A DNA stretch of 64,000 nucleotides from NCBI RefSeq assembly GCF_027172205.1, contig NC_070607.1, forward strand, positions 37,470,069 to 37,534,068, in the 5' to 3' direction. The translations under genes were made by a program, and so were the position numbers. The stretch is from Podarcis raffonei. Lineage: Eukaryota > Chordata > Lepidosauria > Squamata > Lacertidae. How positions within the stretch are numbered: the stretch's first letter is position 1; every line of letters starts with the position of its first letter. Below the pieces are notes generated by a model. The model saw only the letters and a list, made by a program, of their open reading frames with translations, was not told the origin of the DNA and did not search any database. This document shows, piece after piece, positions 24,547 to 36,500 of this stretch.

Positions 24547-27500
24547 CTAAGAAACAATTACAGAAAAAATTAATAAAATGTAGGCGGGGGGAGGTAGCAA
24601 ACAGTTATTCAGTTTCAATATCTAGTCTAGAGCAATTAACACAGAAATAACACATTATAATAAAATAAATTGAGGCATCTGTAAAACTGATAGAAAACCT
24701 GAATAAGAAGATAACTACATAAATGTTGAAATAAGGTTTGCATATGTCAATACAGGCAAAATCTACGCAATGCAACTTGAACCAATCTATCTAAAGTTAA
24801 GTTGTGATTAACTTTATAGTTCCATTCTTTCCTCTCATGTGATGGGAATCTCCTGAGGGTGAATGCCTGGCTAGTTCTGTAGATAAGGTCTTATCCTAGG
24901 TCAGACTTGTCCATAATCTAGCCCACTATTGTCCACTCTTAACTGACAGCAGCTCTTCACAATTACAGAGTTAAGGCTACTATATGGACAGGAATTTCTT
25001 TGTTTTCTTTACTTGTTGTTTGATACTGAACTATTTCCCCTTTTTGCTTTTAAGTCAGCAGTTAACAGAGTTGGTCCATTTTAATTACTGTAAGCCTTTG
25101 TTTATGCATAGAAAGAGAAGAGAGTATTCACACGTCAAAAGATTACTTTTTGTGATTTAAAGTTAAGGTTACACTTGAATGTAAGAATGAATAGCTATGG
25201 AACTAAGTTGAACAATGGGTGATGAATGCTGATAATAGTAGATCAAGTCATATATTATCTTAAGCAATTCCACATTCAGGTAAATTTGGATCTCCTAATC
25301 TGGCAATTTTATGTTGCACTTGTAGCAAGGGGAAGGTGTGCAAAGTCCTGATCATGCCATTTAGAGAGATGAACATGAGAAGCAATAGCCAAATAGGCCC
25401 ACAAAATATTCTGAATGTAATGGTCATAAAATAAAGCATACAGGGCTGTTGTTGTTTCAGTGGCGTAGCGTGGGTTGTCAGCACCCGGGGCAAGGCAAGT
25501 AATTTGCGCCCCCTAACCCTGAGTGAGCCAGGCAGGGGTAGAGAGCTGCGAGTGTGAGTGCGCCCCCCCGGTGTTGCGCCCGGTGTGGCCGGCCCCCCCC
25601 TGCACCCCCCACGCTACGCCACTGTGTTGTTTTTAAAGTCATGCAAACATTTCTTCCTACAAATGCAAGGTGCCACCTTGCTTCACTCTAGTTTCTTTAG
25701 ACACATTAAAAAAATAGAATGTTGACTTGTGGAGTTACCTGAAGTGATTTGATCACACTGCTGTTCTGCATTCTAGGATAATCTTCAAAAAGCCATTTCG
25801 GTGTTATCGACCAAAATGCTGTTTTAACCCTTTTTTTAAAAAAAAGCACAACACATGAATTGCATTTTGGAAGAACTGATCACGGTTCAAATTCATCATT
25901 GGATTGGAAATGCTTATGTAGTTTAGATAAGGTTGAGAGCACAATTATATGTAATGGTTGCAGCTCCTTGCCTTCAAATGCAGTTACCAAGAAACACAAG
26001 TGAAATGGGGTCTGGAATGATTTTGGTGCAATAGTGGCAAGCAACTAGTAGGAGCGCTGAACTCTTTCTCTGTTCTTCCAGAGCCCCTTCCCAGATCACT
26101 CCTCCACCCCCAGCACATTTCTCGTTGAGAGAAAAATAACTCTGATGAGGAGAATGGAGAAAATCTTTTGTCGAATATGTCATAGAATCTTTTGCTTGCC
26201 CACCACTTCTATGCATGAAGTTACCTCACATCCTGCTTTTCAGTTGTTTTACACTTGAATACACAGCTTTGCCATCAGTTTCAGCCTAACTGCAGTCAGA
26301 TACTACAACTAAGGACCAATCTTTCACGAGCCCTAAATAACTTTACAAATCAACTACAAAACCATCACCCTTGCCCTGCTTTAATAAGGGAAAATATGCA
26401 TGCAAACAGGTACTGCACACACATTCTCCAAGGCTGAAAAGTTTGCTTGAAGGCTAAGGAGAAAAGTGGGAAAAACTTCACTCTTGTACCTCTTAATGTT
26501 TGTAGCAATCAAACTCAAAATAATTATAAATAAGAAGAACATTCCAAAGCCAGTTCCCCACAGAACACCACCATCATCACCATCACCTTAAAAAGAGAGA
26601 GAGAGAGAAACAATCAGCACTTTGATTTTACACCATATGTGTATTCAGAATTAGCTCAGGGTACACCTCACTTGCTGAATAAAAACAATTCATCATAACT
26701 TTATGATGCTTGACCAATTGCTTGTGAAGTTCAGATGTATATCATCACAGTGCTTTGTTCCTGCTTTTGCTGAACCTGCATCTTAGAAATGTGGCCTGTA
26801 TAGACAACCATGTGCCTCTACTCATAGCTGTTCACATGAAGCCATATCAACCACTGAATGGCTAAGCTGATGCACCGAGGAGGGCTTTTCAAACTGTCAA
26901 GGTTTCTTATAATGTATTTCAGTACAAGGTACCACTGAAACTGGCTGGGAGCCTTATGCTTATTATGAATCTTTGGTTTGACCATGCTTGACAAATTCAA
27001 TAGAACTCATGAATATGATGGGAATGGCACTTGCTACTCAAGATGCACATTGTTAGCCTTTCTTATCTTTAGCAGAGTGATAAAGATGCTTAACTAGAGA
27101 ATTGTGTTTCCTTGGCAAACTAGATAGTAGCATAATTGGATCCACATTTGACAAATCAAGTCTTGAGGAAATTCTGAGAGGTATCATGCCAGTTTGATGG
27201 AATGTGAGATACTGTATGGAGCAAGATAGCAATTGGTGATAGCAGGTTATGTTTCCTGAAGAGCAAACACGCCAGCTCACCCCTGTTGTTTTATGTACAC
27301 CAAATCTCCTCTGTGTGCCTTTAGCCACTTGACTGACAGTTTTAAAAATCAACCATTAAAAGTTCATATGAGTATTTTCATATTGCATATTCAACCCAGG
27401 ATGTCTCTGGATTGGGAATAATTTGAGTTACCTCTTTTATGTGTGAAAACACCCTGAACTTTCATTTCCCTATAATCACGTCAGTGAATGCTGCACTCAG

Positions 27501-30500
27501 TTCCCACCTCTTTGAGATGTTATCACTGGCTGGTGTAAAAAAACAACAACCCAACAACCAAAAAACCCTCCCAAATCTGGTAACACAGAAAACCTCTCTT
27601 CTGGAAACCTGACACAGAGACATTTCCTACCGTTGGTAACCGCAAACATATTTCCTGGACCATTATATGTGTCTTGAGTTTTCCCCGGCAATGCTATTCA
27701 GAGAACGGGAGAAAGAAAAGCAAAAAAGGAGAATGACTTCCACTGTGGTACAACAGCAAGTGTAGCGAATAGTTTGTTCCCTTGTATTGCGATTAGTTTA
27801 CCAAAAGCACTTTTTCCAAGGGATGAAACCCTTCAGTGCTTTCATTTAAACTGCAATTTGTATTTACTGGTTGTTGGATGAATACTCTCAAAGTTGCAGT
27901 TGGTAAAAATATGTCGCTCCTGTGAACAAGGAACATAGGTACCGTATTTTTTGCTCTATAAGACTCACTTTTTCTCTCCTAAAAAGTAAGGGGAAATGTG
28001 TGTGCGTCTTATGGAGCGAATGCAGGCTGCGCAGCTATCCCAGAAGCCAGAACAGCAAGAGGGATTGCTGCTTTCGCTGCGCAGCGATCCCTCTTGCTGT
28101 TCTGGCTTCTGGGATTCAGAATATTTTGTTTCTTATTTTCCTCCTCCAAAAACTAGGTGCGTCTTATGGTCTGGTGCGTCTTATAGAGCGAAAAATCCGG
28201 TAACTTCCATAAAGGGAGGAATTTGTCTAGTTCACCCAACACAATATTTGCCTACACCACTGTGAGAAGCTCTGACCCCTCCACGTGCTATTGGACTACA
28301 ACTCCCATGATCTCTAACCACTGGCCAGGGTATTCACTGGCAGGCAGCAACTCCCCATGATTTCCCAATTCTACCTGGAGAGGCTGAGGATTGAACCTAG
28401 GACTTCTCACATGCAAAGCGTGTGTGTCATCACGGAGTTATGCTCTCCTTGAGGGACTGTATCTCTCCTAAAACTCAGCCTTAGGATCCAGCCAACGTAT
28501 CTTTTGTAGTGTAGTGTGTGGGGGGGGGGTATTGTCTACATTAATTCAGCAGTTGTGTCAGTTTGGGGTTTCTTCGTGCCCCACTGGCCTCCAGGTTTGA
28601 GGAGGTCCAGGGTAAAGCATCCTCGTCTAGTGTCCCCCTTCTTAGTCAGTACTAGGCTTACTTGGCTGTAGTGCTAAACAGCTGCATCAAGCTATCCTTT
28701 CCATTTCCCGCAATGCCCCTGAGTGATGCCAGGTTGAGGTCATTCTGCGAAATTGAAAAGGTGGCTTAATCCAAATGCTTTGCATTGCTCAAAGTGCTCT
28801 GCCAGCATTGGGGGGCGGGGGCAGGGGAGGAGATGTAAGGGCACTGAAACCTTAGCAGCTGCCTAAGGATACCAGGTGCCGACACTGGCCCTGCCAAAAA
28901 GAGTGTTTGTTGGTAGCCATCCTGGTAGAATCTGTAATTGAATTAAATGAAATTACATGAACCAGTGTCAACTCTGGTGTAGAAAGTATTATTATTTATC
29001 TATTTTGATAGAGTGCTTGTCCATTCCAGACAATACAATTGGATTTCCTAAGCTTATTAATGTTTTAAAAACAACGAAAATGTTACTCTTCTTCTTCTGA
29101 TAAAATGTTTTATTCATAGGCATACTTTAACCAGTTTAGCTAACTAAATCAATTGCAACTTAACTGATTAATCAACGAAGATTTCTGTAGTTGGATGACA
29201 TGTCTAGTAAACCCACCCACACCTGCCGAAAACTCTGCAATAGCTGGCAATGGGAACTGCATGTGTATGTCTCTGGATCACTGCCATTTTATTTAGGGGT
29301 GTTAAGTTTACATTCCTTTGATTTAGGGACTTAATAGCAGCTGGTTTAGCTTTACCATGAAGCAATGTGCAGCAGTTCTTCAGAAAGCTCATCCCAGAGG
29401 GTGTATTTTCTTTGTAGCATTAGAAAAATAAGAGAGCTCCAGTTCAAAAAAGGCAAAGTGTCATTTTGACTTTTGCTTTTTCTAGCGAAAATATTACTAG
29501 CACCAGCAGCAAATAGTAGAATGATTAGATATTCACCATCACCAATCTAAAAGAATGCATTAGTTCTCTTTATAGCTCCACATTTCGGCAGGAGTGAATG
29601 GGCCAAAATGTCATTTGTGATTGAAATACGGAGTGGGCAGTGTGCTCCATTATGTTTAAAAATGGAGATTTTGCTCAAACAACAGAACTGTATGGAGGTA
29701 ACAGCAGTAGCCCTAAAATAGTTACTGTACATATTATAATTTTTCATTAAACACTGCCGCCTTGTGGTCTTTGGAGCCACAGCAAATTCTAACAAGAAAA
29801 TGCGATATGATGTGGCAGTAAAAGGAAATTATTAGAGTAACTGGAATGTTGCCGCTATTAACCCTGTGGTGTAATTTCTAAATTTAGTTAGCGCTTTAGA
29901 GAAGCAATCTCAGGAACATGTTTTCTGCAAGGGTTTTAGTATGTATGAAATATTCATCATTTTTGGCTGGAGTTATGGATTTGCCAAGGAACCCATGCAA
30001 TTCCTCCATCTTCGTGTTCAGAAAACTTCCAGCTGTTGGTTTTCTGCCTGCTACATTGAGATTACCCCTAAAGAGAGGGTTCCTTCAGACACTCCTGGGT
30101 GTTATGATCAGCAGAGGGGGCCCTCTTGGTAGCCTCAGAAGTTTGGGTTGTGGTAGCCCAGGAGAGTGCATTTTCTGTGGCAGCCCCTAAGTTGTGGAAT
30201 TCCCTCCCTGTAGAGATGTATCTGGCTTCCTCACAATACAGCTTTCACTAAATGCTGAAAACGCACCTCTTTACCCTTTGTGCTTTCAGGGCCACCCTGT
30301 TCTAGTGATTGTAATCTGCCTTAACTGTTTTTAATTTTCAGCTGTTTTAAACTGTCCTGGGACCTATTGATGAAGGGCAGATAATAAATTTAATAATATT
30401 AAACCCATCTGGCTGGGTTTCCCCGGTCACTCTGGGAGGCTTCCAGCACATATAAAAAACATAATAAAATTATTATTACTAATATTATTGAGGACGCAGG

Positions 30501-33500
30501 GGTTGGATCTGTATGTAAGAGCACAGTAATACACCTTGGTAGACAGAAGGGTCCCCTGATTCAGCAGTTAAAGCCTGTGTATTACTTTGAATGGAATCCA
30601 GTAATACTTTACATAATTGTGGTACAGTATCTACCTTAATCTGCTTAATCAAGGCTGGGCATAAAAATCCTTCCAGCAAACTTATTACTTTTCATTGTCC
30701 TTGGCAAATTCGCCTTAATTCCTATCAAGGCATTATTATTCATGGTGTAGAAATGCTTTGGTTAGCTAACAGACTTATACTCCATCTCTGATGGAAGAAC
30801 TTTAAAATCATCAAAGGATGTAATACAACTAAAGGCAAGTTAACAGAAATTAGCAAGAATGTCTGATTTAGTATGTTTCTTCTAATTATGTGAAAGTCAT
30901 GCTTATCTTTAGTTTTTTCCTGTACGTATGCAGGTGAATCAGAGCCAGTTGCTGCTCTCTCTGACATATATACACACAGTGGACATGAAAGATTAGTATG
31001 GCTCTCACATCTTCTACAGAGTAATATGGGTACATACAGCAAACAAATGTGTGTGCTGTACATTATTTATGTAACATGTCTGCATCCACACCTTTTAAGG
31101 AGAGGTTTAATTTCAGTTAATGCCCCGAAACTATCTTATTCCAGTTTGAATAAGATAATTACCATATACACATCAACACATTGAAAAATATTTTTAGTCA
31201 GGGAGATATGACCATACCATGGAGGAAGTTTAGCTCAAACACAGTACACTATGAAATAGTGCCAGTCCCCTTACAATGGCCCCAGTGGTACTTACTCGGG
31301 ATAGAACAGGCCTGGCTGGTGCCATCTTGATACACAGCATACACTGAAATGTTGAAGTTATGCCCCATTCTGACATTTTCTGTAAGGATGAGGTTTTATT
31401 CATTTATTTTAATCGTGAAAATAAGTTCTACTGTGTAATTTTTTTAAAAGGGATTATGAGTAAAACTTCTGAAATAAGAACCAATGAATTCTAATCCCAC
31501 AATTTTGTTCTGACTTCTTGGGGAAGGGTGGGGGAGCACACAGTCATTTTTAAATGTTTTATCATATTTGTATCCCTTTCTCCACATAAGCAGCTCAGGT
31601 GGCTCTATGTGGGTTTCTTATATTTTGTTCCCACAGTAGCTCTATTTGTCCATGTTGATTTTGGTAGTCTTTGCTAAGTTTGCTTGTAGGTTTGGTATGT
31701 TTGTTGTCTTTTGGATTTTAAACTAGATTTCCTCCGCAAAAGATGCTCTCTTGGTGACCAAGGGTGAGGAAAACAGATTTCACTAAAAGTGATTCTTCAT
31801 GTTTGCAAAATCTACTCCTGGGGTAGCAAACCTGGTGCCCTCCAGATGTTGTTGGACAACACCTTCCATCATCCTTGAGTATAAGCTACCTTGTCTGGGA
31901 CTGATGGGAGTTGTAGTCTGAGAGCATCTGCAGGGCTCCATGTTGGCTGTTCCTGAGCGGCTCAATTATTCCGGGTCTAAGAAGGTATGCATGTCATCAG
32001 CCCAACATATCATGAAGGCCACTAAAAAGAGTTGGCTTGTATTTTACCTTTGATATATGTTGTTGTGTTTTGGATGGGGACTTTTTTCCACACAAGTCCA
32101 TGTCTGAAATCTGCAGACGTCCATTCCACTATGTACCACAAAACTACTTTTCCAATGGGTTGGGGAGGTTTCCATAAAACAGAAATCCCTTTCTGTTCAT
32201 CGCGGTTCATTTGCATGTTGGTAGGTGGTGGGAAATCTACAGGGGAAAGCAGCAGGGATGACTTGACTGTTGTCTAAAATCTAGCCAAATATTTGAAATA
32301 CCGTATTTTTTGCACCATAACACTCACTTTTTTCCTCCTAAAATGTAAGGGGAAATGTCTGTGCGTGTTATGGAGGGAATGCCTACGGGTGGCATGCCTA
32401 CGGATTTTCCTCCTCTAAAAACTATGTGCGTGTTATGGTCGGGTGCGTGTTATAGAGCGAAAAATACGGTAGTTTTGCAATAGGAAGAAGGTGCCCTTGA
32501 AATGAGTGAAGGGTGTATTGATGGGGAGCATACAGTGGAGTGCAGCTTCTTCACTTCCATCTGGCACACTGGAAATCAACCAAGTGAGGATATGGACATT
32601 TTCTTTAAGCTAAGTGCATACACTAGAAAGATCAATGTCAATAAGGATCAAGGAAATTGTATAACTGGAGGGAAAGAACCCAGAGAAACATTTTTCCGCC
32701 GCCGCCTCCTCCTCCTGCAAGCTCCCTGTCAGCTATACTCATCCACCAATGGGCAAAAGAGGGCCTGGAACCCTTGCCTGTGATGTCACCCAAGTATGAC
32801 CACATTCCACTCCTCAAATTCTGATCTGCTATTCCTGCAGCAGCAAGATAAGACAAATGCCTTCATATACACACATGCATTCCAGGGAAGCTCATCAAAG
32901 TGATGGACATTTTGCAAGTATAATATATTTACCACTTGCTGCAGTTGCTGAATGATTATTATTATTATTATTATTAATAATAATAATAATAATAATAATA
33001 TCTTTATTGTCAATGTACAACCTGTGTACAATGAAATTAAGCCTCCCTCCCCCACCCACAAACACTCAATCTCATTGCACTCTGTGTGCTTGTCGCACAA
33101 CACACTAACCCCGAAAGTCAGTTGCACTATATTATTTTCTGTTCAGCAGCCTAACAGCCCACGGATAGAAACTGTTTTTTAGCCTGTTGGTACGACTGAT
33201 TATACTTCTATATCTCCTGCTGGAGGGTAGAAGATTAAAGAGGTGCTGGCTGGGGTGTGAATCATCCCTGAGAATCAGCCCAGAGAGTAAACTTGTGCAC
33301 CTGTGTTAAGCACCTGTGTTCTCAACATTTCTAGGCCAACCTACAACCCAAGTGGATGGTGGTAAAGAGCTAGAATTTTGATAAGGTTCTCTTCTAGCAT
33401 CACATAGTTAACTGGAATAAAATTTCTGTTGCTCCTCAGGGATTGTTGTACTGAGCTGGACTCTCTAGGAACCATCAATGCCTAAGGAAGCAGAACAGCT

Positions 33501-36500
33501 AGAAGCATCCTGTGAAGCTAGAAAGGAGAAGCTTGTCCAAACCCAGGACAGAACTGTGGAATTGCAATACTAGTTTTCTCTGTCATGTTGAGAGAGTGGA
33601 AATGACAAAAATATTGCCGTGATTATTCTACAGGATCCATCTAGGAGTGCAATACCATGTCCATCTACGTAGGTGTAAACCCCTCCGGCATTAATGGGAC
33701 TGCAAAGGTGTATTTCTTAGATTGTCATTCACCTAGGGTGACCAGATGGAAAAGAGAACAAAGATCCTGCATCTTTTGTACAGAAGAGGGAATTTCAGCA
33801 AGTGTAGCTTGTCATACAGCAAAGGCGGATTGAGGGCAACATGACTGGTTCTCTTTGCATTGGTTGTCAAGCAGAGAGAACACCCGTAAGCACTTGCCCA
33901 GCCATGGGAAGGAGATGTGAGGGCTCTGACAGCTTCCTAGAGTCCTCCATTCTCCTTTCCAAAGCCTAGTTAGTGCTTGCCCAGTTTGGGGAGGAGGTGG
34001 AGGGCTGTAGGACCCTGCTGGAGACCTCACACCTCTTTCTCAAAGCCCAGCATGTCCTGAGGGCTGGTGAGAGGCACCAACTTTTGGCCTAGCTCAGGGC
34101 GCCATAGTACCAAAGTCCACCCCTACCTATAGCTGTATCTGCTGAAATCCCCTCTTTTGCACAGCACAGCAGGAATCAAGTCCTCTTTTGTATGTGTATA
34201 TTCTTTATGAATGCCAACTCATTTAAAACTTGATAACAGTCATTCCCATAATGTCCTCAGTTGTTGTTTCTAATAGTCATGATGGCTAAGACATAATTTT
34301 AAAATGAAATTTGATATTTTTAGATGTCAGCTTTTTGCTTTATCTTTCATACTTTTGCTGAAATGGAATACTTATCTGGTTTGGCATCTCCAAAACTGGG
34401 ATTGTAGTAATGGATGAAAGTGGTTCTGTTTGTGTGTTAATACATTATGCTTCCAAAGGGAGCAAACTAGAAGTAAAGTTAGTTATACAGTTGGTGGGGG
34501 TCTGAATGTTGGGAAATCATAGGGTCATTTAACAATGCATTATCCATTTCTCAAAAGTTTTTAAGTACAGTACTGTACTGTACTGCTTTTATCTTACCAT
34601 GGAAACTATGGGGAGGTTGGTTCACTGTAATATTCGCAGGTTTGGAACTTCCTTTTGAATTATGTGCTGTCACATGGAGAGTGGTAACTGCTGGGGGAAC
34701 CAAAACCTGGCATTTTGTTTCTGTCGTTTTACATAAATCCACAATTTCTCCTTGGTTTTCATAGAACACCCTGTAGCCCAAAATTCTTCCTCTGCTCTCC
34801 TTAGGAAAAAATGGCTGGGATGTGGGAAGGAAGAGAAGGAAGAGAGAGCAAGATAATTGCCTTTAGAAAGCTGCATTGTGGGTTTTTTTGGGGGGGGTTC
34901 ATGCAGTTTCACATGCACAGCAGTTAAGGGGAAAATGTGATGAAACCTGCATTTCCGTAGCTGCTTGCCAACCACTGCAATAGAAGCCACTGCAAAGAAG
35001 AGCCTCACTGTTTGTAGTCACCAGGAGTGTGGGAAAAGAGCCGGGGAAGGGTTGCTTAACTCTTTCCCTGCTGCTTCACCTCTCCAAGTTGTCCCCTCCC
35101 CAGCTGTTTTTCCTTATTTAAATAAATTCTTAGAATCAAGTAAGAAAGCGGCATTTCTAATGTTTCCTATATGCAGTTGTGTATTTTTCCTAGCCTTTAG
35201 AGTGATGTTATTGAGTCAAAATACAACCCCATGGCAGATTCTTCCCAGTATTGGCCCCAACTGAAGAAACTGCCTTATATTTTTAATACCTTTCTGAATT
35301 CTAGACCTTGTGAAAATAAGACCACCCTGGACTCCCTTAACCTGCAATGTGTCCAGTCTGGAAAGGAGGAAAATATCACCTTGATTAAGATGACCACCTC
35401 TTGGCTACCATTCGGGTAAGTTGGCCCCAGAAACCTCCAAACATCGAGTATAGAAGAAGGTTCTGCAGATAAAGAAACAAAATGCAAAAAAATAAATAAA
35501 TCTGAATATGAGGGGTTTTTTGCCCACTGACTTTCAATTTAAATCATGGTAAAAAGTCTGGCTTGGTCTGTTACTTGTTGTTTTGGTCTTGCATATATAT
35601 AAAAGAGCAAAGGCATCTATTGCAAAATCCTAACTGTGAACATTTGGAGCTAATGAGGTGTTTTCTGTGTGTATGGTGATCTACAGCAGCGTGGGAAATA
35701 AAGACTAGAGGTTGCCACTGACCATCCTATTTGGCAGAAAAGCGCAGGCTCTGCTAAGAAAAGAAAAATCAAATAGTACAGAGCTAAAAACATAAAAAGG
35801 GACACGGGTGGCACTGTGGGTTAAACCACAGAGCCTAGGATTTGCCGATCAGAAGGTCGGCGGTTTGAATCCCCGCGACGGGGTGAGCTCCTGTTGCTTG
35901 GTCCCTGCTCCTGCCAACCTAGCAGTTCGAAAGCACGTCATATAAAAGAGCACCTTCCGGCGGGAAGGTAAACGCCGTTTCCGTGTGGTGCTCTGGTTCG
36001 CCAGAAGCAGCTCAGTCATGCTGGCCACATGACCCGGAAGCTGTACGCCGGCTCCCTCGGCCAATAAAGCGAGATGAGCGTGCAACCCCAGAGTCAGCCA
36101 CGACTGGACCTAATGGTCGGGGTCCCTTTACTTTTACCTTTAAAAACATAAAAACTAACAAGAAAGAATATTTAAATACATTAGAATCAGCTCTTATTGC
36201 TGCCACTAGTAGGTGCAAATGTGTTCTTTATTTTTTTATCTCTATCCACATCTATATGTAGATTTATGAGAATCAGGTATGGGGAAGGATTGATGGTCTA
36301 TTTTGTTACTAAAGAAATCTCACTAAAGACCCCCCCCAAAAAAAATCTGTAATTTAAGGGCACTTCAGTCACATGTGTTTATAGGTGGTGATTCCTTAGC
36401 ACCCACTCAAACACATGGGTGAATTGCCTTGGTTGTATGAAAGACCTGTCTCAAGGTAATATACCAGCCATAGGCCACTTTCTGTGAAAGTTCCCTTGAC

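Larger units (their letters stand above)
27694..31295. other. IL23R intron where a D6 domain would be expected
   Basis: In IL12RB2 and gp130 two exons for a sixth extracellular domain sit between D5 and the membrane. I searched this interval on the minus strand and found none. It holds a mariner-like MITE (27942-28200), half a 'ttgtagtcc' MITE (28285-28335), a retroposon fragment (28360-28440) and a LINE end (29918-30480). Confidence 0.55.

Noticed and set aside
27790-27860. Possible small minus-strand exon (acceptor attgcag, donor GTAAAC) in the IL23R D6 interval
   Set aside because: Its only open frame starts in phase 2, incompatible with the phase-1 neighbours, and it has no fibronectin III similarity.
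28640-28770. Minus-strand frame after ttttcaatttcgcag as a D6 exon
   Set aside because: The open frame is phase 0 while phase 1 is required, and the peptide does not resemble a receptor domain.
30740-31063. 107-codon minus-strand frame as IL23R D6
   Set aside because: No tryptophan/proline pattern of a fibronectin III domain, and no splice sites in the needed phase.
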